Source: Leptospira sp.
GTDB taxonomy: Bacteria; Spirochaetota; Leptospiria; Leptospirales; Leptospiraceae
Direction: 5' to 3'
Assembly: GCA_027533185.1 (NCBI GenBank)
Contig: JAPZTS010000017.1
Span: forward strand, 62,001 to 126,000
Length of the DNA: 64,000 nt
The translations under genes were made by a program, and so were the position numbers. Below the pieces are notes generated by a model, which saw nothing but the letters and a program-made list of their open reading frames with translations, ran no database searches and was not told the DNA's origin. Positions 48,901 to 57,192 of this stretch are shown here, in pieces; the stretch's first letter is position 1, and the number at the start of each line of letters is the position of its first letter.

Positions 48901-49762
48901 TCATCCCGTTACCCGTTCCACCTACTATGGAGCAGGTGATAAATATAGAAATCTGTGCAGAACTTCGCAAATGGGTAGTTTGAAATACAAATTCTTGTCC
49001 ATCAAATCGACTTCCATTTACTTCAAAGTAATAACCATTTTCATCCAATGGAAAAGAATCCATCGTAAGTGGTTTGTTTGCATGAGGGGCAAGTATCGCC
49101 TTTGTACTTCCATCGGGAATCAGAGTGAGGAATTGACGGCCCGCTGCAATTTTATCTTTAAAGTAGTATTTATTTTGTCCTTTGCGAATAGCAAAACGAA
49201 TCACTTCTTCTTTTTTATCCTCTTCCTTGACATCAAGAAGTTGGAAGAATTTTGGATTGGTTGAAAGAGAAGCCAACCTGTCACGCTCTTTGATCAGAGT
49301 TTCGCGAATCTTTTCTTGGTTGTAAAAGTAAGCAAGTCTTCCCAAAGGACGGGTTTGGTTTGCACCTTGTCCCGAACGAGTAGATATATCGTAAACATCT
49401 GGATTGGGAAGCCATTTAAAAGCAGGATCGTTTTGGTATTTGTCTCTTAGAAAATCTAACGAAAGCTCAGCGGGAGTTGGAGAAGGGATATACAACATCC
49501 GAGATTCTTCTTGGAAAAATTGATTGGATGGAAAACGGTATTTGCCACCTTTAGCTTCAATACTTGTTTCAATATCCGTAGTATCAATTCCAACAAATCT
49601 CAAATATCGGAAAGCTTCCACAGGAAGGTTGGACTCCATCCATTTTTTTACTGACAGTACTCCCTTCATTCCAGAACCACCGACACCGATTACGATCGAC
49701 TTTCTTACGGCAGGTTTGTCTTGGGACAATACTCTTTGAATTGATGAATGAACTTTTGACAT
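45941..49762 (-). CDS. Giant tubulin/FtsZ-superfamily GTPase-like protein
   Basis: 1273 residues, no membrane segment. The N-terminal ~480 residues match tubulin-like (Tubulin_2) proteins: IVIGVGGSGMKGVL (22-35, T1 phosphate loop), FVGIDTTD (56-63), GQGANQTRPLGRLAYF (131-146), CSIVGGTGNGMILDIA (277-292, the GGTGxG tubulin signature) and NARANAYAALKEIDYF (326-341). I find no clear FtsZ-type T7 catalytic loop. The remaining ~800 residues are charged and helical with coiled-coil stretches and no known fold. It starts 3 bases after the upstream membrane-protein gene and ends the operon. Likely a nucleotide-binding filament or scaffold protein at the cytoplasmic face. Confidence 0.85.
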   Translation of the reverse strand: MSKVHSSIQRVLSQDKPAVRKSIVIGVGGSGMKGVLSVKKWMESNLPVEAFRYLRFVGIDTTDIETSIEAKGGKYRFPSNQFFQEESRMLYIPSPTPAELSLDFLRDKYQNDPAFKWLPNPDVYDISTRSGQGANQTRPLGRLAYFYNQEKIRETLIKERDRLASLSTNPKFFQLLDVKEEDKKEEVIRFAIRKGQNKYYFKDKIAAGRQFLTLIPDGSTKAILAPHANKPLTMDSFPLDENGYYFEVNGSRFDGQEFVFQTTHLRSSAQISIFITCSIVGGTGNGMILDIAAMAKDIFKDFWPTPRIYGVLVLPAAFQKVVYNRNARANAYAALKEIDYFMSGNSFKANYPGGREVVVNDQIFDNGMLYLLDIENMAGNSLQGRDQVQELTGQFISTFVASTVGGAIEERMVNDSTRVSVYLPKEETSKRKACYNSFGISRVVYPADKMSELGYKITAVKLIENFIKEVSPKLLLETIGDLNRGFVRAIRLNCLSFFERLYPDYELDMGVEFKSYRTRIESAIQKKDFRGAVSLLEVLVRDYGPEEQEKIKNNFVTRIQKRSLLELEKLKAIITEEVHKYIKDPMKGFLFAESLINLILDKVELYQKKYYKEKVSLSRYSVEDFSKCIEAAEKTGATSPEIFSQFITMQEHNYRQLVFESMLTAAEGFVRDLKASLFEIRNSEIVILKEKLVELKKDLDAEIKEGKFEILEKKNPLFFYLVNPEEIENFLKKYFYSRLSIEDLSNEIDFLKMDREDDVTQVLTTHLISTMGLKILEKKKEEIDEILRSKYQFLLDQPISAVKEALVEEKKGLDDSLELSDNTQLKIEIETIRAKLFQIIYTKLAGFNFESISIKQVLEEKKITVKKLLEKLDTYSRPYVKIDAFGTDSMEYYRTVTNFPLNTYEEGDDSSKDQANDLPSRMDHYLKRSKIEPDISVETFEAPTICKPYEMISIGILLGYPIYKIQNLEACVSDYHMLMAERSHPLHCFNHPLEDAKYFPDPMRKLNYLNPARLWTGLTKFGILIETPEGFQYEDSIKLKLQEMQAKESYKHNILNIEKKILAEGGFEKISPKTFAVAIHGLGLLAKSKSGKIGFRKDVSIVIADILDGDGTDERAKEKNLSKEDYIQKHLQTPEFGTLDEFGQFLSTGDNKVRKFLINELSSIIRRTKGNEESGAAIELPKSKIASVSLPTFKDQYAFYSYFEKNGSLEWQNFLKNEIVSKLAAKLESYEFRMDYDPTLLDRKKIQDYLDSEKLNLPEVTIWETAVENKIIK

Positions 49763-49765
49763 GGA

Positions 49766-50671
49766 TTAAGCCTTCGCGAACGGATCTACCATTGGAAACA
49801 AACCATCGCCAGTTTGATTTGCGGTATCATAACCTGGATAGATTTTAAAGAGTCTCAAAAAAAACTGTTTTTCGATGATAGCAATTCCTGATTTCGTTTT
49901 TGCTTCCACATCTTTTGTATATAGATGGAATTCAAAATATCCATTTCTAAACTTGCCGTCCTGTGTTAGCCTGTCACCAATTCGAAAACGAATCGGCTGT
50001 TTTGGATCGATTCCATTTAAATTTGTGTCACCTGCGGAGTCCGCTTCTTCTTGGATTAAAACGCGTTCTCTTGCACTCATTTCCCTTACTTCAGTAGTGT
50101 TGGGAAATACAATTAAAACCTTTCCTTCCCTTCGAAAGTCCAGCACATACTTTTCTTTAATCAGATCGGGTAGATTGTATATATCTTGGTCTTTGGATGC
50201 ATTCACAGCCCGAATCATGATTGTAAGGTGGTGGTCAACAACTTCGGTTGAGTGAGTTTTAATTGTACCTTCGTGTTGGCCAATCGTGATTATTTTTTCT
50301 GCTGGATCACCATGAATCGAGTATTTAAAAATCAAACCTGGATCTGGTAAATCCTTCGTTTTAATTGTATGGTTTGAAGCATTTACTGTTGTTACAGGAG
50401 GAGTTTGTGTGATTGTGCTAATATCGGCAATAGTCGATTCTTGCTTCTTTGCGGATGCCTTTTCCTTTACTTGTTTTTGGTAAAACTTAACATTTCCACC
50501 AGAATTGGATTTAAGTTTTACTAAAGTTAGCCTTTGCATAATCACAACCAAAGCAAGAACTGCAACAAAAAATACTAAAAGGAAAACCCAAGTTTCATAA
50601 GAGTTCACTTTGTCTTCCAAAGCCCGAATCTGTTCAATAGAATAAGGATTCATCAATTGGCCAAAAATCAT
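49766..50671 (-). CDS. Single-pass membrane protein of the tubulin-like operon
   Basis: 301 residues from the ATG at 50671 (GAGG 7 bases upstream). One membrane helix near residues 28-46 (WVFLLVFFVAVLALVVIMQ), then a basic stretch (RLTLVKLKSN, KQVKEKASAKKQ) indicating a cytoplasmic C-terminus, a low-complexity Thr/Ser linker, and ~190 residues of apparent beta-rich domain (LIFKYSIHGDPAEKIITIGQ, PIRFRIGDRLTQDGKF, YFEFHLYTKDVEAKT). I recognise no family. The tight spacing (12 bases after the propeller gene, 3 before the tubulin-like gene) implies that it tethers the other two products to the inner membrane. Confidence 0.7.
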   Translation of the reverse strand: MIFGQLMNPYSIEQIRALEDKVNSYETWVFLLVFFVAVLALVVIMQRLTLVKLKSNSGGNVKFYQKQVKEKASAKKQESTIADISTITQTPPVTTVNASNHTIKTKDLPDPGLIFKYSIHGDPAEKIITIGQHEGTIKTHSTEVVDHHLTIMIRAVNASKDQDIYNLPDLIKEKYVLDFRREGKVLIVFPNTTEVREMSARERVLIQEEADSAGDTNLNGIDPKQPIRFRIGDRLTQDGKFRNGYFEFHLYTKDVEAKTKSGIAIIEKQFFLRLFKIYPGYDTANQTGDGLFPMVDPFAKA

Positions 50672-50683
50672 TTCATAACCTCG

Positions 50684-51874
50684 TTAGATATAAATTCCAT
50701 GAATAAACGAATCGGTAGACCCAACATAAAGTCTATTGTCCACTATAACTGGCTTTCCGTTGATATTTCCGTCCGTGTTGTATTTTAGGTGCAGAACACC
50801 TGTCATATTTTTCAATCCGTATAAAAAATTATCCTCAGAACCAAAGAATACATGATCACCCTGAACAAGTGCCTCACTTCGAATTCTTCCATTCGTTTTA
50901 AAACTCCATTGCTGTTTGCCATAAAGATTCAAACAATGGAAAGTTCCATCATCACTCCCAAACAAAAAGAACTCATCGTTTCCTATAACGAAAGAAGTTA
51001 TATCTGAATGTACCGCACTCCTAGCAGGATATGTCCATACTGTTTTCCCAGAAACTCGATCTATGCAGTAAACAAAACCGTCCAGGGAACCAGTTAGAAC
51101 AAAATTTCCCTTCTGCGAGACATAGGGTTTGCAACGAATTGGCCCATCCGTTTTTACGGACCAAAATTTACTCGCTCCCTCTCCTCCGTACCGCAATGCA
51201 TGGAGGTGTTTGTCTTCACTGCCGATAAAGATTGTTCCACCGTCTATAGCTGGGGAAGATACTAGACCTTCCATTTTATGTTCCCAAACTTTTTTACCAA
51301 AGTTTTGATTGGAAGAGTCGCCTCCCACATAACAATCATAAGCATGAATTCCACTAATTGTAGCTACGATTAAGATTCTACCAGTAGTTAAAAGTCTTGA
51401 AAAAACTGTAAGACCGATATTTCTCTGCCAAACGATTTCGCCTGGCAAGAGATTGCCTTTCTCATCAAATTTAATTTTGATTGCCGCAATCAATCCTTGT
51501 TTGGTGACAAAAAATACAAAATCACCTATTACAACTGGTGTTCTATAAATGGCGCCGGGTACGTTGACTGCCCAGGCTAGAGTGGATGTTTCATCATTAG
51601 CGGTTAGGAGTAAAATTTCGCCTTTATGATTCGCGGACAAAATGTATCTTGAATCACCTTTTTCGTATCCAACGATTCCAGAAGTGATATGTGCCTTTGT
51701 TCGGTAGTTTAGAAAACTTGTCCCTGGGGCTTTTTGGGGATCGTGCGCATCACTTTCGAGTTCTGCTAATGTGTCTTCTGCTTGCGGAACATTGCCTGAG
51801 ATTCGAAAACTCTCATCGACACGTAAGGCTTCCTTTGGAGAAAATGCTTTCAATTCTTTGTATACAAAACCCAT
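50684..51874 (-). CDS. Cytoplasmic PQQ-like beta-propeller protein
   Basis: 396 residues. Six to eight repeats of the PQQ/WD-like blade pattern, e.g. GGTIFIGSEDKHLHALRYG, NFVLTGSLDGFVYCIDRVSG followed by KTVWTYP, DEFFLFGSDDGTFHCLNLYG with KQQWSF, and DHVFFGSEDNFLYGLKNMTG. Unlike most PQQ-propellers it has no signal peptide, so it should stay in the cytoplasm as a protein-binding platform. First gene of the three-gene operon; its ATG follows a 14-bp palindrome at 51888-51901 with very little leader. It has no dehydrogenase domain, so an enzymatic role is unlikely. Confidence 0.85.
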   Translation of the reverse strand: MGFVYKELKAFSPKEALRVDESFRISGNVPQAEDTLAELESDAHDPQKAPGTSFLNYRTKAHITSGIVGYEKGDSRYILSANHKGEILLLTANDETSTLAWAVNVPGAIYRTPVVIGDFVFFVTKQGLIAAIKIKFDEKGNLLPGEIVWQRNIGLTVFSRLLTTGRILIVATISGIHAYDCYVGGDSSNQNFGKKVWEHKMEGLVSSPAIDGGTIFIGSEDKHLHALRYGGEGASKFWSVKTDGPIRCKPYVSQKGNFVLTGSLDGFVYCIDRVSGKTVWTYPARSAVHSDITSFVIGNDEFFLFGSDDGTFHCLNLYGKQQWSFKTNGRIRSEALVQGDHVFFGSEDNFLYGLKNMTGVLHLKYNTDGNINGKPVIVDNRLYVGSTDSFIHGIYI

Positions 51875-51887
51875 AATATTTAGAGAC

Positions 51888-51901
51888 CAATACTAGTATT
51901 G
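51888..51901. promoter_or_regulatory. 14-bp palindrome in the divergent promoter of the tubulin-like operon
   Basis: CAATACTAGTATTG is a perfect palindrome 13 bases before the propeller gene start and 82 bases before the divergent SH3b gene. No T-run follows. It overlaps the place where the leftward -10 region would fall (TAGTAT), so it could be an operator. Confidence 0.45.
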
Positions 51902-51983
51902 TCGACCACACATGGGAAGAAAAAAAATCTAAGCGAAGGAAAAGAGATCGACAGAGTACTGGGAATTCCCGAATTTTTGAACT

Positions 51984-52832
51984 ATGTCGTTTTACACAAA
52001 GACTGTATCTTATTTGTTTGTTCTTTTTTGTTCTCCTGGCCTTTTAATCGCCCAGGGTCATTGGGGAGATTATATTCCTGTTAAAGAAGTCAAATCCACC
52101 TATCGAATATTTGGTGACAAGGTCAATTTAAGAGAGGATGCAAATACCAAATCTAAAATTGTAACGTCCCTAAAAGCAGGTGATAAAGTCCAGATCCTTG
52201 AGAAAGCTAACATACTATTTGAACAAAACCAGCTAAAAGAAAACTGGTACAAAGTTAAAACAAATGGAGGGACAATAGGATACCTTTGGGGCGGTTTGAT
52301 TGCAGATTATTCATTTACGGATTCCAATTACGAAATCCTCTGCAAAAATCTAGGCCCAAAACTAACAGGTCTTGAGTTGCGAGTCCTATCAAAGGATAAA
52401 ATCATTTCAAGTCTAAAGATTGAAGATGGACCTGTAAGCAACGAAGGATGGGGATACAAAAAACTAAAAGAAAAGGATTTTTCTCCAAGTCCGCAATCTC
52501 TTTTTTCGCTGAAGTATTTTGTTTTTTCTGAAATTGAATATGGCTACAACCAACAAATCATCATCAGCCTATCAAAAGATGGAACATTGACCAACCATTT
52601 TTCTTGGCTTGAGGGCAGTTGCGATCCTCCTGCTTGTATGGAATCCTGGTTAGTTTTTCCGAGTGAGACTCTAAAAAAAGATGATTCCATCAAAAGAGTC
52701 GAAACGAAAGGACAGAAAAATACAATCATCGAAATATCAAGAAGTTATGATATAGATGATCCAAAATCAAATGATTACTTTAAAAAACTTCATATTTGGA
52801 ATGGTAAAACATTTCAAACAAAAGAAGAGTAA
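51984..52832 (+). CDS. Exported SH3b-domain protein
   Basis: 282 residues. Signal peptide (VSYLFVLFCSPGLLIA, cleavage near AQG), then a bacterial SH3 domain (about residues 40-110: RIFGDKVNLREDANTKSKIV, TSLKAGDKVQILEKA, WYKVKTNGGTIGYLWGGLIA). The remaining 170 residues (FSLKYFVFSEIEYGYNQQIIISLSKDGTL, CDPPACMESW) have no family I know and contain a possible disulphide. Such proteins bind peptidoglycan or other envelope ligands in the periplasm. It probably shares a transcript with the phospholipase-like gene, 3 bases downstream. Confidence 0.8.
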   Translation: MSFYTKTVSYLFVLFCSPGLLIAQGHWGDYIPVKEVKSTYRIFGDKVNLREDANTKSKIVTSLKAGDKVQILEKANILFEQNQLKENWYKVKTNGGTIGYLWGGLIADYSFTDSNYEILCKNLGPKLTGLELRVLSKDKIISSLKIEDGPVSNEGWGYKKLKEKDFSPSPQSLFSLKYFVFSEIEYGYNQQIIISLSKDGTLTNHFSWLEGSCDPPACMESWLVFPSETLKKDDSIKRVETKGQKNTIIEISRSYDIDDPKSNDYFKKLHIWNGKTFQTKEE

Positions 52833-52835
52833 CGT

Positions 52836-54089
52836 ATGTTCAAAAGACTTTTTTTTATCTTTCTTTTAATGACAATTATTTTACCGCTTTTCTCTTGGAA
52901 CAACCATGCAGGTATTACTTACTTAATATTAAAGGATTACTGGAAAGAAAATTCACCAAAGCCCGTTCCCGTTGAATCTTTGGAATCTTTTTTGAAAAAA
53001 GAAAGAGACGGAATTCCTAAAGTTTTAGCGGATGCGGAGTTTTGGGCAAAGAATAGATTGCCTCACCTAACTGACGTTGATTCTACTTTAAAGTTTGACC
53101 CAAGTGAGAAAGGTTCTGGAATTTCAGTCGATTTTTTAAGGGCAATCCGAGCCAATCCAAAGCACAAAACAAGTCTGTACATTCAAAAATTGGAATCCAA
53201 ATCTCCGTCAAATTTTGCGTTGGAGAATCTGACGATTCTTCAGGACAAAGGTAAACTTGTGAACGAAACCTTTCTTGGTCTTAAGGAAGGAGAGATGGTA
53301 AATCCAGTCGATATTTTAGTTACAGCGGTTGATGAACCAGATTACGATTTAGATTTATACCTTTTTGAAGACAGTGGATTGGATTATACAAAGATTTATG
53401 GATTTGGCCAACAACCCTTTGGAAATCCAAAATATGAATACAGTTCGCAAGCCCCGTTTCACATGGGTTTTTACCATGAACCAACCATTATATTTACGTT
53501 AGCTGGATTCCTAAGAAAAACATATCCAGAATACCGAATCCATCAATTCACAAAACTTTCCGAGTTTGCCTTTCAAACAGGCCACAAGTATTGGGGCTAC
53601 AGATTTGCAGGCTGGGCACTCCACTACATACAGGATCTCACCCAACCCTACCATTCATCCGTTTTGCCTCGAGTGAGTGCAACAAAACAAATCGGAGTCC
53701 AGGTCATATCAATGGTTGGGATCAGCTCACCAAAAAACAATATGATAGAGCATGTTTCGAATCGACATACATTAATCGAGGAATACCAATACTTCCTTAT
53801 AAAAGAAATCATTCAAAAAAAGAATTGGGAACATCCAGTTTGCACCTCTATTCAGTTAGATGGTAAATCAAATGAAGTTTGGACTGGTTCTCTTTTTATT
53901 CGGGATGGTGTTGCCAAAGAAGCATTTGATGTAGCTGAAGCTGCGGACGAGGAGCTCGAAAAATTAAAAATTGAAAGGTATGAGAAATTGTATGAGAAGG
54001 ATCATCCAATTCATACCATCTTGGGTGGGCTTTTAAAAAATACCTCTAAACACACAAGGTCCTATCTCAACCAATTTTCCCTAGATTGA
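52836..54089 (+). CDS. Exported zinc-dependent phospholipase C / P1-nuclease-like protein
   Basis: 417 residues. After a signal peptide (LFFIFLLMTIILPLFS) the mature protein begins with Trp-Asn-Asn-His (SWNNHAGITYL), as in the zinc phospholipase C/S1-P1 family, where the N-terminal Trp ligates zinc. The other zinc motif is present as RFAGWALHYIQDLTQPYHSSV (HxxxDxxxPxH). Residues between are unlike any named subfamily. It would hydrolyse phospholipids or nucleic acids in the periplasm or outside. Activity is a family inference; the overall architecture is divergent. Confidence 0.75.
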   Translation: MFKRLFFIFLLMTIILPLFSWNNHAGITYLILKDYWKENSPKPVPVESLESFLKKERDGIPKVLADAEFWAKNRLPHLTDVDSTLKFDPSEKGSGISVDFLRAIRANPKHKTSLYIQKLESKSPSNFALENLTILQDKGKLVNETFLGLKEGEMVNPVDILVTAVDEPDYDLDLYLFEDSGLDYTKIYGFGQQPFGNPKYEYSSQAPFHMGFYHEPTIIFTLAGFLRKTYPEYRIHQFTKLSEFAFQTGHKYWGYRFAGWALHYIQDLTQPYHSSVLPRVSATKQIGVQVISMVGISSPKNNMIEHVSNRHTLIEEYQYFLIKEIIQKKNWEHPVCTSIQLDGKSNEVWTGSLFIRDGVAKEAFDVAEAADEELEKLKIERYEKLYEKDHPIHTILGGLLKNTSKHTRSYLNQFSLD

Positions 54090-54130
54090 GAGATTGTAAG
54101 AACAATGTTGGTATCGGGAAAAATTGAGAC

Positions 54131-54514
54131 TTAAGAAATCTCAGTTTCTACGCCGAATCTTTCCAGAAGCTCTAATGGAATGATTTCCAATGCTCGCTTA
54201 TGGGTGGATTCAAGAAAGACCTTTGGAGGAACTCCGTTTCGGTAGGCTTCAAGCCAACGACTGGCGCAAAGGCACCACCTTTCTCCGGGACGGACGCCAG
54301 GAAACTGGTATTCTGGCCTTGGAGTCATAAGATCGTTTCCAGATCGTTTCTGAGAAAGTAAAAATTCTTCTGTAGCCAAAACGCAGACAGTATGCGATCC
54401 AAGATCCTCCTCAGAGGTATTGCAACACCCGTCTCTAAAAAAACCTGTTAAAGGGTCTGTCGAACAGGGCAGCAATTTTGTACCCAAAACATTGATAGAA
54501 TCATTCATTTCCAC
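54131..54514 (-). CDS. DUF2237 family protein
   Basis: 127 residues, matching the family throughout: NVLGTKLLPCSTDPLTGFFRDGCC, DLGSHTVCVLATEEFL, GNDLMTPRPEYQFPGVRPGERWCLCASRW and a C-terminal THKRALEIIPLELL. Four conserved cysteines and one His could bind a metal. Function unknown in the family. Alone, convergent with the phospholipase-like gene. Confidence 0.92.
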   Translation of the reverse strand: MEMNDSINVLGTKLLPCSTDPLTGFFRDGCCNTSEEDLGSHTVCVLATEEFLLSQKRSGNDLMTPRPEYQFPGVRPGERWCLCASRWLEAYRNGVPPKVFLESTHKRALEIIPLELLERFGVETEIS

Positions 54515-54580
54515 AGATATAGATTGATGTAATTAGGAATCTTGCCAAGATTTTAAATGGAAAACTAAGTGGTAGGAATA

Positions 54581-54611
54581 AAAAAATAAGGAGGGTAGAA
54601 CCACCCTCCTT
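54581..54611 (-). terminator. Intrinsic terminator of the M23 peptidase operon
   Basis: AAGGAGGGT (54588-54596) and ACCCTCCTT (54603-54611) form a 9-bp stem with a 6-base loop. Read leftwards the stem is followed by A and then a T-run (A-run at 54581-54586 on the plus strand), a standard intrinsic terminator for the two M23 genes upstream of it. Confidence 0.85.
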
Positions 54612-54691
54612 CAAACGACCTAAATGGTCTTGGAAAGCCCAAAACCAATATACTAAACATAAGTATACTTGTCAAACAATAAGTTGATTTT

Positions 54692-55897
54692 TTATCGAAC
54701 TAAAAAAGAAATCGATTTAAAATTCACCCCGTTTATAGAGAATTTCACAACCCATTTTCCGGAAATCTCAGGATTTGGTCGCAATTCAAAATAGCGCCCC
54801 TCATACAAATTATCCTCCTTACTCTTCCAATCGATTTTAATTGGATCGAGGGTCCCATCTTCTTTGAATACTTCAACGCGAATTTGGTGGCTGCCCGGTT
54901 GTAAAAACTGAAGATAAATCAAAATATTCTCACCTAATGTAAATTCTGTTGTACCACAGAATTCTTTTTCCAAAGATTTGGAAATCCGACAAAGATAGAT
55001 ATCTTTTACATCAATCGGAAAACTGGGGGGGGACTCTCCCCATTTGGGATGCCAGTATAGATAGAAAGGCTTTAAAATATCTCGACTTTTATATTGGGTA
55101 GTAAAAACCGTGGGAATGGTTGTCACTTCAAAGTTTTTATTGGGTTTATGTACTTCAAAATGAAGGTGCGGACCTTGCGTATAACCTGTATTACCCGAAT
55201 ATCCGATCAACTGCCCTTGAATTATGGTATCACCTGGGTTCACAAGAACTCCTTTTTGCTGTAAGTGAGCATAATTCGCAAGTGTTCCGTCTGAATGTTG
55301 AATGATGATAAAATTAGCCTTCGAAATCAAATCAGGACGAAATCCGCCTTCCTTAAATCGATCTTCAGTTGCAACGACAAAACCGTCTCGTGCCGCATAA
55401 ATCGGAGTTCCCATGTCCATCAAAAAATCTAATGCATATGCGAATTGCCCTTTGTGTGTGATTTTGCCATTATAACCTTGTGAAATTCTGATTTTTTCCT
55501 CAGGGCCGAAAGGAAGTTGGTAGGTAACGGAATCATCATGCTGGCTATCCCAGTCTCCTGGTCTAACTCTATAGGAAAAAGAACGAAATGCATATTTTCC
55601 TTTTTCTTTATATTCTAATTTTAGTACCGACCGGGGTTCATTTCCCCGAATAACAGTGTAGACAGGTAATGGATTAGAGGGAGTGAGATTTGTAAGGATT
55701 GCATCTAATTTGATACTTGTTGCAGCGTTGGGATTCTGATTTTTATTTCGGATAAAAAGCTCGACACCATGTTCATCTTCAACTTCCAAAAGACAAATCC
55801 ATTCACGATTGCAGTCTTCTGTATTTAATTCTTCAGACGAAATTGAGAAACAGAATGAAATGCATAAAAACAACAGAAAGGTTAAAAGTTGTTTCAC
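54692..55897 (-). CDS. Exported M23 (LytM-like) peptidase, second copy
   Basis: 401 residues from the GTG at 55897, which overlaps the previous stop (TAGTG). Signal peptide (LLTFLLFLCISFCFS), a ~100-residue N-terminal beta domain, then the M23 domain (about 160-300): HKGQFAYALDF (first His and Asp ligands), HSDGTLANYAHLQQKG, YSGNTGYTQGPHLHFEVHKP (HxH). All zinc ligands are present, so it should be an active endopeptidase on peptidoglycan cross-links or glycine-rich peptides in the periplasm. A C-terminal ~90-residue beta domain follows. Clear paralogue of the upstream gene. Confidence 0.92.
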   Translation of the reverse strand: MKQLLTFLLFLCISFCFSISSEELNTEDCNREWICLLEVEDEHGVELFIRNKNQNPNAATSIKLDAILTNLTPSNPLPVYTVIRGNEPRSVLKLEYKEKGKYAFRSFSYRVRPGDWDSQHDDSVTYQLPFGPEEKIRISQGYNGKITHKGQFAYALDFLMDMGTPIYAARDGFVVATEDRFKEGGFRPDLISKANFIIIQHSDGTLANYAHLQQKGVLVNPGDTIIQGQLIGYSGNTGYTQGPHLHFEVHKPNKNFEVTTIPTVFTTQYKSRDILKPFYLYWHPKWGESPPSFPIDVKDIYLCRISKSLEKEFCGTTEFTLGENILIYLQFLQPGSHQIRVEVFKEDGTLDPIKIDWKSKEDNLYEGRYFELRPNPEISGKWVVKFSINGVNFKSISFLVR

Positions 55898-57093
55898 TAT
55901 TTTTCGACCGAAAAGTTTACATCTCGAATCGGAACACCATCTACAGAAATGGAAGCAGTCCAATCACCGTCCATGACCATACCTTCTTCCTTTAAATCCA
56001 CTTCTAAATAGGTTATCCACCATTCGGATTTGGTATCCCATTTAAAGTTCTTAGGTTCGAATCCTGTTTTATTTTTTTTAAATATGACAGAGATGCGATA
56101 TTCATCAGGTTTTACCATAGGTATAAATATAACAATCGGAGATCTCGCCGAATACATTTGTAGACTACAACCTATGCCTTCCGTTTCCACAATCCCTGTA
56201 CATATTTTGATTCCCTCACGGTCTACAATTTCTGATTGGGGTGGGACACCTTGTTCCCTTCTCCAATACAAATAACCTTCGACAAGCTCCTCCGCGTCAC
56301 TCGAAGGAGTTCTGAACTTGGTAGGAATCGTCTCTTTTTTGAGACGAAGAGTAGGTTTGTATACTTCAAAATGCAGATGTGGTCCATCACTATAACCAGT
56401 ATTACCCGAATATCCTATAATTTGACCAGTCGTAACCATCTGTCCTCGTTTTACGACCACACCTTGCGGCTTCAAATGAGCATATTGCGCTATGGTTCCG
56501 TCACTATGAAGTATTTTAACAAAATTTGCAGAATTTATGTACTTCATATCAAAGCCACCTTCAGTAAATCGATCTTCCGTGTCTACAACCACACCATCCC
56601 TTGCTGCAGTCACAACACTTCCTTCTAAAAGACCAAAATCAATCGCATAACGGTTGTCACCTGTGTGGCTTTTTTCTCCATTATATGCCTGATTGATTCT
56701 TATTTTTTTCCCTTTTTCGATAGGTAGATCATATACAATAGAATCATCATGTTGGGCATTGTAATCGCCGAGAATCCAACGGTAGTTGATTTGGTAGATC
56801 CATTTTTTATTTGTATTATTAACATTCAGACGAAACAACTTCTGTTCACCATTACCTGAGAGTATGGTAGTCAAAGGCAACTTACGAGAGGATTTCATGT
56901 TAGTTACTTTGGCATCAATTTCTAAAGTAACTTTCGTGGTAGGTAATGCAATCTGGTTGCGAAAATAAATATCAGCTCCAAACTCATCCTGAACATACAC
57001 TACACAGATCCGGTCTTGGCTACAAAATTCGGTTCTCTCTTCTGCTGACAAAGCCGAGTAAAACAATAAAATGAGTAGTAGTAAAAATCTCAT
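55897..57093 (-). CDS. Exported M23 (LytM-like) peptidase, first copy
   Basis: 398 residues with signal peptide RFLLLLILLFYSALSA. Same three-part layout as its neighbour: N-terminal beta domain (FCSQDRICVVYVQDEFGADIYFRN parallels DCNREWICLLEVEDEHGVELFIRN in the second copy), M23 domain with HTGDNRYAIDF, HSDGTIAQYAHLKPQG, YSGNTGYSDGPHLHFEVYKP, and a C-terminal beta domain. Zinc ligands intact. Tandem duplication with overlapping stop/start; the pair is divergent from the GST-like gene. Confidence 0.92.
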   Translation of the reverse strand: MRFLLLLILLFYSALSAEERTEFCSQDRICVVYVQDEFGADIYFRNQIALPTTKVTLEIDAKVTNMKSSRKLPLTTILSGNGEQKLFRLNVNNTNKKWIYQINYRWILGDYNAQHDDSIVYDLPIEKGKKIRINQAYNGEKSHTGDNRYAIDFGLLEGSVVTAARDGVVVDTEDRFTEGGFDMKYINSANFVKILHSDGTIAQYAHLKPQGVVVKRGQMVTTGQIIGYSGNTGYSDGPHLHFEVYKPTLRLKKETIPTKFRTPSSDAEELVEGYLYWRREQGVPPQSEIVDREGIKICTGIVETEGIGCSLQMYSARSPIVIFIPMVKPDEYRISVIFKKNKTGFEPKNFKWDTKSEWWITYLEVDLKEEGMVMDGDWTASISVDGVPIRDVNFSVEK

Positions 57094-57192
57094 TTGAAAC
57101 TAACCTATTGTAGATGGAAATATTAGGACGACAATCTATTTTCGATTAAAATCTAGCTTGCTTATAAAGATTCTAATCCTTAAATTTTCTTC

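Noticed and set aside
45941..51874. Reading the tubulin-like operon as an anti-phage defence system
   Set aside because: No nuclease, protease, toxin or sensor domain is visible in the three genes; a cytoskeletal role is the simpler reading.
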